A stretch of DNA of 64,000 nt from an uncultured Clostridia bacterium (GCA_948562205.1 CAOYAN010000008.1:1-64000), one strand, 5' to 3'. Positions 29,249 through 38,864 are shown, numbered from the stretch's first letter. Translations and numbers: made by a program. Notes: generated from the letters alone by a model not told the origin.

Positions 29249-30394
29249 TCAATCCTTATATAATATATTTAATAAATTTGTAAGACATCTTGTAGCAAGT
29301 ACTGCTTCATCAATAGTATTACCTGTTGCTCCAACCTCTACAAGAAGTGAATATTTATTTACATCTTGATTATATGTAGCATCTCTAATTATCATTGGTT
29401 TAAAAAGTCCTGGATACACTTTTTCTGCAAGCGTTTGAATTTGAAGTGCGAGTGCTAAATTATCTTCATAATACTCGTTTTCATCAGAATCATAACCAAC
29501 ACCCATAACAAGCATAAGCTGTGCTACTTGTACCCCTTTTATATCTGCAACTGGTCTATACTCTAAATTTTCAATTGCATCTCTGTGTACATCGATTATA
29601 ATAGATGCACCACCCATATTATTTAGTGCATTTGTAATTGTAGTACGTGATTTAGAATATGCACTTGTATATGAGCCATAATCATGTGGTGTAGTATTAT
29701 GTGTTGAATTAAAACCTTTTGAATTTAGACTTGCATTTAATTCTTTACCTACTTTTAGCATATTAAAATTTGCATCTGTAGATCTCATAACACCAGTATA
29801 ATCAAATTTATATTTTTCGCTATTGGTATATGTCTCAGACGTATGGGTACTATATAACAAAATTTTATCTGTTTTTTTAGTAAGATATATATTTTTTTCA
29901 AGTAATTCTTTAAAATTAAGTTTTCTTTTTGAAGAATAATTAAGCAAATTAATATTTCCAAAAGTAACCCTTTGTAAACTATTGTTTTCAGCAGTTATAA
30001 CCGCCTCTGGAATATTTGAAAATACACTTTGTACTTCAAAATCTTTAGCAGCCATATCTATTACTTCATACTCATCCATATTCTCACTGATACTTGCTTG
30101 GACTACATTACTTTCTTCCTCTGTTTTTTCACTTAATTTATAATTGTTTTTATTAAATATACCTTGGGCTTTAGCAATATCTAATATACTATGATCTGTC
30201 TTTTTAGTCTCTCTAAAATTAGTTGAAAACATCAATATATTTTTAGAAATACTACTACTGTTTACTACAAGATATAGTATACAAGTAAAAATAACAAAAT
30301 ATACTACAATATATATATTAACAAAAATTTTATCAAAAATATTTAAAATTCTACTCTTATTTTTTTGACCTAAAAAAGCAACCGCAACTTTCAC
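29249..30394 (-). CDS. spoIIP: Stage II sporulation protein P (SpoIIP)
   Basis: Membrane-anchored amidase and endopeptidase that degrades septal peptidoglycan with SpoIID and SpoIIM during engulfment. One N-terminal membrane helix (about 28-52), a linker, then the catalytic domain with LLYSTHTSET (metal His), the phrase IIDVHRDA, and LLVEVGATGNT near the C-terminus. The start is a GTG with an AAGGAGAT site. spoIID and spoIIM are not in the window. Confidence 0.93.
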   Translation of the reverse strand: MKVAVAFLGQKNKSRILNIFDKIFVNIYIVVYFVIFTCILYLVVNSSSISKNILMFSTNFRETKKTDHSILDIAKAQGIFNKNNYKLSEKTEEESNVVQASISENMDEYEVIDMAAKDFEVQSVFSNIPEAVITAENNSLQRVTFGNINLLNYSSKRKLNFKELLEKNIYLTKKTDKILLYSTHTSETYTNSEKYKFDYTGVMRSTDANFNMLKVGKELNASLNSKGFNSTHNTTPHDYGSYTSAYSKSRTTITNALNNMGGASIIIDVHRDAIENLEYRPVADIKGVQVAQLMLVMGVGYDSDENEYYEDNLALALQIQTLAEKVYPGLFKPMIIRDATYNQDVNKYSLLVEVGATGNTIDEAVLATRCLTNLLNILYKD

Positions 30395-30444
30395 TAAAAC
30401 ATCTCCTTATGTTTTATTTTATTACGGTTATTTTTTATATATTA

Positions 30445-30864
30445 CTAATCTAGTAAATTATTCATCTCTTGACTATATTGATTAAGTAATCTAACAGTCT
30501 TTTCTTTTAAGTCAATTACATCTTTTTTAAGATCAAGAAGTTTTTCTTTTTCCATTTCTATTAAATGTTCAATTCTATCTTTTTCTTGCATAGCTTCATT
30601 TCTTGAAGATTCAATTATTTTTTTTGCTTGATCTTCTGCTGTTATTAATGCATTTGCTACTTTTTCTTGTCTTTGAACATAATCAAATTCATATTTTTCA
30701 AGCTTTTTCTTTACTATTGTAAGTTCATTTGCAACTCTATTTGCATCTGAACGTTCAGCTTGTAATTTACTTTCATATTCTGCTTTTAGAGATTTTACAT
30801 ATTCTTCTACTTCTTTTTTATCGTATCCAAACATTTCAGTTCCAAATTTTTTTTCGTTCTCCAT
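30445..30864 (-). CDS. DivIVA-domain coiled-coil protein
   Basis: DivIVA/GpsB-like N-terminal segment KKFGTEMFGYDKKEVEEYVKSL followed by about 110 residues of continuous coiled coil. Such proteins sense negative membrane curvature at septa and poles and recruit division, wall or sporulation partners. At about 139 residues it is shorter than classical DivIVA. An ATG at 30879 is in frame, but the GGAGGGAG site precedes the one at 30864. It lies upstream of spoIIP on the same strand. Confidence 0.85.
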   Translation of the reverse strand: MENEKKFGTEMFGYDKKEVEEYVKSLKAEYESKLQAERSDANRVANELTIVKKKLEKYEFDYVQRQEKVANALITAEDQAKKIIESSRNEAMQEKDRIEHLIEMEKEKLLDLKKDVIDLKEKTVRLLNQYSQEMNNLLD

Positions 30865-30982
30865 TATAACTCCCTCCATGCTTTATAAATTTACGAGTTT
30901 ATTATATCAGATAATTTATTCTATTTCAACATTTTTTTATAACAAAATATAAAAAATAAATTTAGTTTTTTTAATAAAAAAC

Positions 30983-31011
30983 TTATAAAATAGTAATTTT
31001 TACAAATAATA
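30983..31011 (+). promoter_or_regulatory. Sigma-G-like promoter of the spoVA operon
   Basis: TTATA (30983..30987), a 17-nt spacer and AATAATA (31005..31011). This is the GNATA-N17-CATNHTA layout with a change in the first base of each box. A 17-base core TTTTTACAAATAATATT is repeated exactly at the coat-like operon promoter (33535..33551), supporting shared control. Predicted transcription start is only about 10 nt before the ATG. Confidence 0.6.
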
Positions 31012-31026
31012 TTTGTGGTGATGATT

Positions 31027-31491
31027 ATGAATACAAATGTCAATATGACAAATAAAGAATATGCTGATTATGTTGATAAAAAAGCTAAAAATAGTCCAAT
31101 ATTTAAAGATTTATTACTTGCTTTTATTGTTGGTGGTATTATATGTATGATTGGACAATTTATAATAGATATATCAATGAAATTTGGTATATCTCAAGAT
31201 GATTCAAAAATTGTATGTTGTATAATTTTAATATTTTTAGGAGCTTTTTTAACTTCTATTAATCTATATTCTAAACTTGGAAAATTTGCAGGAGCAGGAT
31301 CAATTATTCCTATAACTGGTTTTTCTAACTCTATAGTAGCACCTGCAATAGAATTTAAAACAGAAGGTTATATACTAGGTCTTGGAGCAAATATGTTCAA
31401 AATTGCAGGTCCCGTTTTAGTATATGGTATAAGTAGTTCTGTTGCAGTAGGATTTATATACTGGATAATTAAAATTATAGGAGGTGTTTAA
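31027..31491 (+). CDS. spoVAC: Stage V sporulation protein AC
   Basis: Inner spore-membrane protein of the dipicolinic-acid channel; SpoVAC acts as a mechanosensitive channel. The 154-residue protein has a polar N-terminus (NKEYADYVDKKAKNSP) and about four membrane helices, including GGIICMIGQFIID and the glycine-rich IPITGFSNSIVAPAIEFK typical of the family. GTG codons at 31015 and 31018 also open the frame, but the ATG at 31027 sits correctly after GGTGAT. First gene of spoVAC-spoVAD-spoVAE. Confidence 0.95.
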   Translation: MNTNVNMTNKEYADYVDKKAKNSPIFKDLLLAFIVGGIICMIGQFIIDISMKFGISQDDSKIVCCIILIFLGAFLTSINLYSKLGKFAGAGSIIPITGFSNSIVAPAIEFKTEGYILGLGANMFKIAGPVLVYGISSSVAVGFIYWIIKIIGGV

Positions 31492-31492
31492 T

Positions 31493-32509
31493 TTGAAAAT
31501 TGGAAAACAAACTATAAAACTTGAAAATACTCCAAAAATACTTCAAACTTCTAGCATGGTTGGACCAAAAGAAAAACAAGGTCCTTTAAGTGCATATTTT
31601 GATTTAGATACTAAAGATATATTCTTAGGAGAAAAAAGTTTTGAGAAGGCAGAAAGTAAAATGATGGAGACTTGTATAAACAATTTACTTAAGAAAGCCT
31701 CAAAAAATCCTGAAGACATAGATTATATATTTGCTGGTGACTTGCTTAATCAATGTATTTCTTCTGGTTATTGTATGAGAAATTTAGGAATTCCATTCTT
31801 TGGACTGTATGGAGCATGTTCTACATTTTGTGAATCTCTAACACTTGCCTCTTTATTTGTAAATGCAGGATATGCGAAAAAGACAATAGCTGCAACCTCA
31901 TCTCACTTTTGTAGTGCAGAAAGACAGTTTAGAATGCCACTAGAGCATGGAAATCAAAAAAGTCCAACTGCTCAGTGTACTGTAACTGCTTCTGGTAGTG
32001 CTATAGTAGTTGAAAAAGATTATGGAATACCTGGACCATATATAACTCATGTAACACCTGGAAAAATAATAGATTATAACATAACTGATATGACAAATAT
32101 GGGAGCTGCAATGGCTCCAGCAGCGTTTAATACTATTGCTACACACTTGCAAGATACTGGTAGAACTCCAGACTATTATGATGCAATTGTAACAGGAGAT
32201 TTAGGAGTTTTGGGCTCTGAAATATTAGTTGATACATTTATGAGAGAAAATATAGATTTAAATGGTATACATGCAGACTGTGGTGCCTTAATATATAATC
32301 ATGATGAGCAAGATACACACTGTGGTGGTAGTGGTTGTGGTTGTATGGCTAGTGTATTTAGTGGATATTTCTTTGAACAACTAAAAACTAAAAAAATGAA
32401 TAAAATTTTAATTGTTGCAACTGGTGCTCTTATGAGTCCTCTATCTTCTCAACAAGGCGAATCAATCCCTGGAATTGCACATGCAGTTGCCATAGAAAAC
32501 GAGGTGTAA
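31493..32509 (+). CDS. spoVAD: Stage V sporulation protein AD
   Basis: Thiolase-fold protein that binds dipicolinic acid and helps move it across the inner spore membrane. Family segments: the N-terminal GKQTIKLENTP, the loop GACSTFCESL at the thiolase-like cysteine, and the C-terminal GALMSPLSSQQGESIPGIAHAV. The frame opens at a GTG (31484) inside spoVAC, but the GGAGGTG site fits the TTG at 31493, two bases after the spoVAC stop. Confidence 0.95.
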   Translation: MKIGKQTIKLENTPKILQTSSMVGPKEKQGPLSAYFDLDTKDIFLGEKSFEKAESKMMETCINNLLKKASKNPEDIDYIFAGDLLNQCISSGYCMRNLGIPFFGLYGACSTFCESLTLASLFVNAGYAKKTIAATSSHFCSAERQFRMPLEHGNQKSPTAQCTVTASGSAIVVEKDYGIPGPYITHVTPGKIIDYNITDMTNMGAAMAPAAFNTIATHLQDTGRTPDYYDAIVTGDLGVLGSEILVDTFMRENIDLNGIHADCGALIYNHDEQDTHCGGSGCGCMASVFSGYFFEQLKTKKMNKILIVATGALMSPLSSQQGESIPGIAHAVAIENEV

Positions 32510-32510
32510 T

Positions 32511-32876
32511 ATGGATATTTTTATTGAATATTTAAAGGTATTTGTAACTGGTGGACTTATATGTTTAATTGGTCAAATATTAATAGATAAAACAAAAATA
32601 ACTCCTGCAAGAATACTAGTTATATTCTTAACAATGGGTGTTATACTATCTGCTATTGGGCTATATCAACCATTAATAGACTTTGGTGGTGCTGGTGCCA
32701 CAGTTCCTATTTCTGGCTTTGGATCTAATCTTGCACAAGGTGTAATAAAAGAGGTAGACAACATAGGTTTTCTAGGAATATTTACAGGTGGTGTAAAAGC
32801 TGCATCTGCTGGTATTAGTGCAGCAATTGTATTCGGATTTTTAGCATCCCTTTTTGCAAAACCTACAATAAAATAA
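32511..32876 (+). CDS. spoVAE: Stage V sporulation protein AE
   Basis: Third component of the spore dipicolinate channel. 121 residues with four membrane helices and the same GGLICLIGQILID and PISGFGSNLAQGV segments as SpoVAC, showing common ancestry. GAGGTG precedes the ATG, which begins 1 nt after the spoVAD stop. The operon ends here with a palindromic terminator. Confidence 0.94.
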   Translation: MDIFIEYLKVFVTGGLICLIGQILIDKTKITPARILVIFLTMGVILSAIGLYQPLIDFGGAGATVPISGFGSNLAQGVIKEVDNIGFLGIFTGGVKAASAGISAAIVFGFLASLFAKPTIK

Positions 32877-32878
32877 TT

Positions 32879-32906
32879 AATGCTGGCAATTGCCAGCATT
32901 TTAATT
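32879..32906. terminator. Bidirectional terminator between spoVAE and the receiver-like gene
   Basis: Perfect 11-bp palindrome AATGCTGGCAA/TTGCCAGCATT, followed by a short T run on the plus strand and in the convergent position for the minus-strand gene. Confidence 0.75.
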
Positions 32907-32920
32907 ATATTTATAGTATT

Positions 32921-33334
32921 TTATTTCTTATTTAAAAAATCAATAAGTTCTTCTTTCCACTGATTTGCGCCTCTATGATAATTACAAAAATCATAGCCAA
33001 GTTTTTTAACCTCTACCTTACCAGTACTCCCAGTTTTTGCAGTATCAAATAATACAAATACTTTTTTTGGAAATTTAACTTTATTTGTTATTTTACCTGA
33101 TCTTAAAAAATCAATAGCAGGTTTTAGAAATATGTCACTTTCAAAGCCATTTGTTTCTTGCACCATGATATCCATTATAATTGCATCATATTCATAATTT
33201 GTATCTTTTAACAAATGTTTAGCAAACCAAGTGTCTCTTGCAAGACTAATATCAATTCTCTCATCAACACATCTTATAGTACCAATAATTGCATCTGTCA
33301 CATCTTCTAAATAACTTATTACAAGTACTCTCAT
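32921..33334 (-). CDS. Receiver-like stand-alone protein
   Basis: 137 residues that resemble a CheY-like receiver: an N-terminal hydrophobic strand (MRVLVISYL), a candidate phosphoacceptor in AIIMDIM near residue 54, and a later strand (KVFVLFD). The acidic pair normally found after the first strand is replaced (SYLED), and no output domain follows. It could be a degenerate receiver or another Rossmann-like fold. GGAGGT precedes the ATG. It converges with the spoVA operon; a role in sporulation signalling is only a guess. Confidence 0.5.
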   Translation of the reverse strand: MRVLVISYLEDVTDAIIGTIRCVDERIDISLARDTWFAKHLLKDTNYEYDAIIMDIMVQETNGFESDIFLKPAIDFLRSGKITNKVKFPKKVFVLFDTAKTGSTGKVEVKKLGYDFCNYHRGANQWKEELIDFLNKK

Positions 33335-33518
33335 AATATACTACCTCCTAAAATAATTATATTTTATTCTACAAAATATTACAAAAATAATAATATCATT
33401 TTTAAACTTTATTGTCAATTTTTATTTTTTTTAATTTAAAAATTACGTAAGCTGTTAATTTATTTTTTATTTATTTTTCTAAATAACAAAATATGACATT
33501 TTTATTACAACAAAATAT

Positions 33519-33547
33519 GAATAATAATCTATTTTTTACAAATAATA
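33519..33547 (+). promoter_or_regulatory. Sigma-G-like promoter of the coat-like gene pair
   Basis: GAATA (33519..33523), a 17-nt spacer and AATAATA (33541..33547). The -35 matches the forespore sigma consensus exactly; the -10 differs by one base. It shares a 17-base stretch with the spoVA promoter. A reading as a sigma-E/K -10 (CAAATAATA against CATANNNTA) is also possible. Confidence 0.55.
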
Positions 33548-33574
33548 TTATTGTGATTTAAAAGGAGGATTTTT

Positions 33575-33757
33575 ATGGATAGTTTAAATCAAATAGAAAT
33601 ACAAAATATTAGACACATCTGTGGTCACGGAACAAATTTTTGTGATAAAATAACTTATTACAAAACATTAACTCAGGATACTAATGTAACTGATCTTTTA
33701 GATAGCTTATGTCAAGAATTAAATACTCTTAAAAGTAAGCTTTCTTCAATGCTGTAG
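33575..33757 (+). CDS. Small helical protein, putative spore-coat partner
   Basis: 60 residues, predicted mostly helical, with three cysteines (ICGHGTNFCD and LCQEL) and a leading LNQIEIQNIRHI. It precedes a CotF-like gene by 11 nt behind a shared sporulation-type promoter, so a role as a coat component is likely but inferred from context. AAAGGAGG precedes the ATG. Confidence 0.65.
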   Translation: MDSLNQIEIQNIRHICGHGTNFCDKITYYKTLTQDTNVTDLLDSLCQELNTLKSKLSSML

Positions 33758-33768
33758 GAGGTGTTATT

Positions 33769-34011
33769 ATGACAGAAAAAGTAGCTTTAGATGATGTACT
33801 TTCATGTACAAATTCAACTATAACATTATTATGTTATACTATACAACAAGCAAACAACAAAAATTTTAGAGATACAATTGTAGAAGCAAGAGATAACTTA
33901 GAAAATCTACAATGGCAAATTTATTTATTAAATAAACAAAAGGGATACTATGTTCCTGCAGCACCAGCAGGTGAAGCAGATATTGAACAAGTAAAAAATG
34001 CAATTAAGTAG
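33769..34011 (+). CDS. CotF-like spore coat protein
   Basis: 80 residues. The pattern DVLSCTNSTITLLCYTIQQ, then LRDT-like FRDTIVEARDNL and the end QKGYYVPAAPA resembles the CotF ferritin-like half-domain (helix, helix, GWYxPxxA). CotF-family proteins are deposited in the spore coat. AGGAGGTG precedes the ATG. The pair with the 60-residue protein may rebuild a longer four-helix CotF-type module from two genes. Confidence 0.7.
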   Translation: MTEKVALDDVLSCTNSTITLLCYTIQQANNKNFRDTIVEARDNLENLQWQIYLLNKQKGYYVPAAPAGEADIEQVKNAIK

Positions 34012-34022
34012 TAAAATAAAAT

Positions 34023-34058
34023 GGGGAGACTAAAACTTATTTTTAGTATTCCCCTATA
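34023..34058 (+). terminator. Intrinsic terminator of the coat-like pair
   Basis: GGGGAGACTAAAA pairs with TTTTAGTATTCCCC (one bulge) around a short loop, followed by TATATTTAT. The next ~280 bases, to the promoter at 34339, are AT-rich and show no gene. Confidence 0.75.
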
Positions 34059-34338
34059 TTTATTATTATACTATTTGTGTTTAATATTCAATTCCTTATC
34101 TCGTATTTGTAAGTAAAGTTTTCTTTTTCAAACATTATATTACCATATTTATATTTAAACTTATTAATTTAATAAGTTCTTTTTTCTGATTTTTTATAGT
34201 ATTTTATATAATTATGACATTCTCTTCAACTTTAAAAAATATAACTTATTATCATTTTTGCTTAAAAATTATTTTTAAACAAATATTTATTTTTAATGTA
34301 TTTTTCCTTTTTATTTCTGTATTTTTTATTATTAAACA

Positions 34339-34405
34339 TTGACATATCTAGTTATATATATTATTATATATATGAACATAATAATTGTCAAGTTTGAAAT
34401 GTTCA
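34339..34405 (+). promoter_or_regulatory. Promoter with flanking inverted repeat, upstream of the DUF3800 gene
   Basis: TTGACA (34339..34344), a 17-nt spacer and TATTAT (34362..34367). Directly downstream, TGAACAT (34373..34379) and ATGTTCA (34399..34405) form an inverted repeat with a 19-nt gap covering the expected transcription start. It may be an operator or a leader hairpin. Confidence 0.6.
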
Positions 34406-34427
34406 TACTGATAAAAGGAGAAATTTT

Positions 34428-35177
34428 ATGTATATAGTTTTTATAGATGAATCTGGTCAACCTGGAGGATGGAATAAAGATGAGAAATGTCTAACTACAA
34501 ACAGCAGTAAATTTTTTACATTAAGTGGATTTATGATTGATGCTAATAATATACTTGAAATAGAATCAAAATTTAAGGATATAAAAATAAAATATGGATT
34601 AAATGAATATACAGAAATCAAATGGAGTTGTTCATACTCAAAATTAGGACTAAATTTTGAGCAATATATAAATATGAAAAAAGATATCATAGAAATAATT
34701 TCTAATTATAAAAACTCAGTTATTGGAATCATAATGGATAAAGAGTATTGTTATAAATATAGAACTGAAATTAAAAATCATAATGACTTATATGCATTTT
34801 CATTAAACTTATTAATGGAAAGAGTATGTATGGAAATATCTGATAGAGATGGAAGAAATGCAATAACTCCTGCTTTAATGTTTACTGATAGTAGAAAAAA
34901 TGATAACAATAATAAACTAGATAAAGAATTACAAATAGCGTATATTCGAGCACGAAGTTTAGGAACTCATTATTTAAAATTTTCTAATTTTTGTGAAAGC
35001 TTAGTATTCATAGACTCTAGCTTTTCATCTGGAATACAATGTGCTGATTTTTGTGCTGGAGCAATACATAAAAAGTTTGAATCAGATGATGATACATTTT
35101 TCAATATATTAACACTTGCAATTAGATGTAATAAGGAAAACAATATCTACGGAAATGGCATTAAAATATATAAATAA
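34428..35177 (+). CDS. DUF3800 domain protein
   Basis: 249 residues. The N-terminus YIVFIDESGQPG holds the DESG signature of DUF3800, and the C-terminal part has CADFCAGAIHKKFE, the second conserved block. The family is thought to have an RNase-H-like fold with acidic active-site residues, but its substrate is unknown; it is scattered among bacteria as accessory cargo. AAAGGAG precedes the ATG. A 67-nt predicted RNA structure begins at the base after its stop codon, and an inverted repeat overlaps its promoter. The gene is flanked by core genes, so it looks like a small insertion. Confidence 0.88.
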   Translation: MYIVFIDESGQPGGWNKDEKCLTTNSSKFFTLSGFMIDANNILEIESKFKDIKIKYGLNEYTEIKWSCSYSKLGLNFEQYINMKKDIIEIISNYKNSVIGIIMDKEYCYKYRTEIKNHNDLYAFSLNLLMERVCMEISDRDGRNAITPALMFTDSRKNDNNNKLDKELQIAYIRARSLGTHYLKFSNFCESLVFIDSSFSSGIQCADFCAGAIHKKFESDDDTFFNILTLAIRCNKENNIYGNGIKIYK

Positions 35178-35244
35178 AAAGTGGCTGATGAGGTTAGCTG
35201 TCTAACCTAACACACATTTTGTTTGTGCTCCATCAGCCTACTTT
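35178..35244 (+). ncRNA. Predicted three-way-junction RNA after the DUF3800 gene
   Basis: An outer stem of 13 bp (AAAGT then GGCTGATG, 35178..35190, with CATCAGCC then ACTTT, 35231..35244, one bulged T). It encloses two hairpins: AGGTTAG/CTAACCT with a CTGT tetraloop (35191..35208), and CACA/TGTG (35211..35227). All pairs in the two long stems are Watson-Crick. It starts one base after the stop codon and has no T run, so it is not an ordinary terminator. Structured RNA motifs have been reported near DUF3800 genes in comparative surveys; I cannot tell whether this is one of them. Confidence 0.55.
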
Positions 35245-35331
35245 GTTCTGTTATAAATATTATATAATTTATTATTTAAAATGTCAAGTATTTGACATTT
35301 ATTATATTATATGTAAAAAAAATAAATTTAT

Positions 35332-35922
35332 TTAACTTATATCATCTATTTCTAAATCATCTTCTTTTTTCTTTTCTAAAGTCTTTACTTTCTCTACTTT
35401 TTCTGGTGTTTTCTCTTCTTTTTCTTGCTCTCTTGTTTTATTGGCAACTCTTTTTTTGATATCACTTAATTCTTTTTGAATAGTAGGTGAAGAAATATTT
35501 TTAGAATGCTCAGATATGTCTCTTTGTTTTATAATTGGATTTAAAACATGTCTAATAAAATATTCTAAATACATATTTTTGGCTTCTTCTTTTTTCTTCT
35601 TTTCTTTTTTTACAGTTGCATCAATAGAAGAAACTACAAAAAATTCCCCATTTTCATATATTAATTGTTCTTTTCCATCAGTGAATATAACATATTTGTC
35701 AAAATCAAGATTAATTTCATCTATTTTTTGAACAAAGTTAACACTATCTTGTGCTTCTTTTTTTAGTTTTTCAATTTCTTCCTTAGAAAGCTTTTTTTCT
35801 TTTTCAACTTTTTTTAGTATTTCTTTTAAATTTGAATCTATTAAGACATTTTCATTCTCTTTTTTATCTATTACATCTTCTGATGTTTTTAGTTCCTTTT
35901 CATCTGCTTTGTTTTCACTCAT
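35332..35922 (-). CDS. Hypothetical Lys/Glu-rich protein
   Basis: 196 residues. A charged coiled-coil N-terminus (about 1-60), a small central domain with NFVQKIDEINLDFDKYVIF and LIYENGEFFVVSS (about 65-105), a helical stretch, and a low-complexity Lys/Glu tail. No signal peptide or membrane segment. I recognise no family. It lies 10 nt after mrnC and is probably co-transcribed. Could be a scaffold or adaptor. Confidence 0.6.
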   Translation of the reverse strand: MSENKADEKELKTSEDVIDKKENENVLIDSNLKEILKKVEKEKKLSKEEIEKLKKEAQDSVNFVQKIDEINLDFDKYVIFTDGKEQLIYENGEFFVVSSIDATVKKEKKKKEEAKNMYLEYFIRHVLNPIIKQRDISEHSKNISSPTIQKELSDIKKRVANKTREQEKEEKTPEKVEKVKTLEKKKEDDLEIDDIS

Positions 35923-35932
35923 AACCTCACCC

Positions 35933-36328
35933 CTAATTTAATTTCTCTATACAAATTTTTACAAGTTCATCTAGCCTATTTTTTTCACCTTTAACATATA
36001 AATAACCAATTAAAGCCTCAAAACCTGTAGCTCTTTTATAATTTACAACGTCTATATTTTTAGAAACCGTATTTATATTTGTATTTCTTCCTCTTTTATA
36101 TACAGACATTTCCTCTTCTGTTAATATCTCTAATATATCATCAATTGTATGTGACTGTCCTTTTGCACTAACATACTTTATTGATTCTTTGTGTAACATT
36201 CCTGTTTTTACATTACTATGAGATGCCAAATAACACCTTATATATACATTATATACTGCATCACCTATAAAAGCTAATGTTTGCATTGATACAGTTTGTA
36301 AATCTATATTTTTAATATACTCGTCCAT
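35933..36328 (-). CDS. mrnC: Mini-ribonuclease III
   Basis: Processes the ends of 23S rRNA precursor in Firmicutes; an RNase III catalytic domain without the dsRNA-binding domain. The signature is LAFIGDAVYNVYIRCYL near residues 18-34, then VVNYKRATGFEALIGYLY with the second acidic site. 131 residues fit the family. Normally found near cysS and rlmB; here it stands apart, with only the Lys/Glu-rich gene downstream. Confidence 0.93.
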   Translation of the reverse strand: MDEYIKNIDLQTVSMQTLAFIGDAVYNVYIRCYLASHSNVKTGMLHKESIKYVSAKGQSHTIDDILEILTEEEMSVYKRGRNTNINTVSKNIDVVNYKRATGFEALIGYLYVKGEKNRLDELVKICIEKLN

Positions 36329-36428
36329 TTCATTCTCCTATTTACTTTCATAAGTATTATACATTATATTATATTATTTTTCAATAGAATTTTAATATAT
36401 TATTTAAATGTAATTATACATATATAAT

Positions 36429-36457
36429 TTGACATAGATTACATAATATAGTATAAT
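36429..36457 (+). promoter_or_regulatory. Consensus sigma-A promoter of the 118-residue gene
   Basis: TTGACA (36429..36434), a 17-nt spacer and TATAAT (36452..36457), both boxes perfect, 34 nt before the ATG. Confidence 0.85.
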
Positions 36458-36491
36458 GTTATAAATTTTAAATGTAAAGGAGAACATTACT

Positions 36492-36848
36492 ATGTCAACA
36501 CGGAAAACTACAATTTTTTCTGTATTATTTATAATTCTCTTTATAATTTTTTTGGCTATACTATATGATCCTATGAAATTTGTACTTAGTACTAAAAAGA
36601 GTATAGATATAAATAATCCTGTAGAAATATCGGCTGGGGAAATTATAAATATAACTGTTTCAAGAGGAAAAGGTGACTGGAGTGTATATGTATATTTTGA
36701 CAATGATACTGAAAACAAAATTAAATTAGAGTCTAATTTTTTCTCATTTGACGGTAGCATTAAAGCTCCAATTTCAAAAGGCATTCATTCTATGACAATT
36801 TATGTAAGTGCTTTTGAAGAAAGAACATATTATTACTTAATAGAGTAA
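36492..36848 (+). CDS. Small membrane-anchored hypothetical protein
   Basis: 118 residues with one N-terminal hydrophobic helix (about 10-30) and an extracellular part that looks like a beta-sandwich (NPVEISAGEIINITVSRG, WSVYVYFDNDT). No lipobox. A perfect sigma-A promoter and an AAAGGAG site suggest strong expression. Unknown family and function. It converges with groEL and shares a terminator with it. Confidence 0.65.
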   Translation: MSTRKTTIFSVLFIILFIIFLAILYDPMKFVLSTKKSIDINNPVEISAGEIINITVSRGKGDWSVYVYFDNDTENKIKLESNFFSFDGSIKAPISKGIHSMTIYVSAFEERTYYYLIE

Positions 36849-36850
36849 TA

Positions 36851-36876
36851 AAAGGTATTGCGATTGCAATACCTTT
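36851..36876. terminator. Bidirectional terminator between the 118-residue gene and groEL
   Basis: Perfect 11-bp stem AAAGGTATTGC/GCAATACCTTT with a GATT loop and T-rich flanks on both sides, in a convergent gene pair. Confidence 0.88.
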
Positions 36877-36888
36877 TGTAATTTTATA

Positions 36889-38813
<1,925 letters not shown>

Positions 38814-38834
38814 AAAAATCGCCTCCATTCTTTT

Positions 38835-38861
38835 TTAGCACTCTTAACTTTCAAGTGCTAA
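38835..38861 (-). promoter_or_regulatory. CIRCE element (HrcA operator)
   Basis: TTAGCACTC-N9-AAGTGCTAA, one base from the perfect CIRCE inverted repeat, between the groE promoter and groES. HrcA is expected to repress here. hrcA itself is not in the window. Confidence 0.95.
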
Positions 38862-38864
38862 TTT

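Noticed and set aside
31001..31011. Sigma-E/K -10 reading (CAAATAATA) for the spoVA promoter
   Set aside because: One base off CATANNNTA, but no fitting -35 at the usual distance, and spoVA is known as a forespore operon; the sigma-G layout with N17 fits better.
35178..35244. Reading the DUF3800 3' structure as an ordinary intrinsic terminator
   Set aside because: The outer stem is followed by GTTCTGTTATAAA without a T tract, and the internal two-hairpin arrangement is not needed for a terminator.
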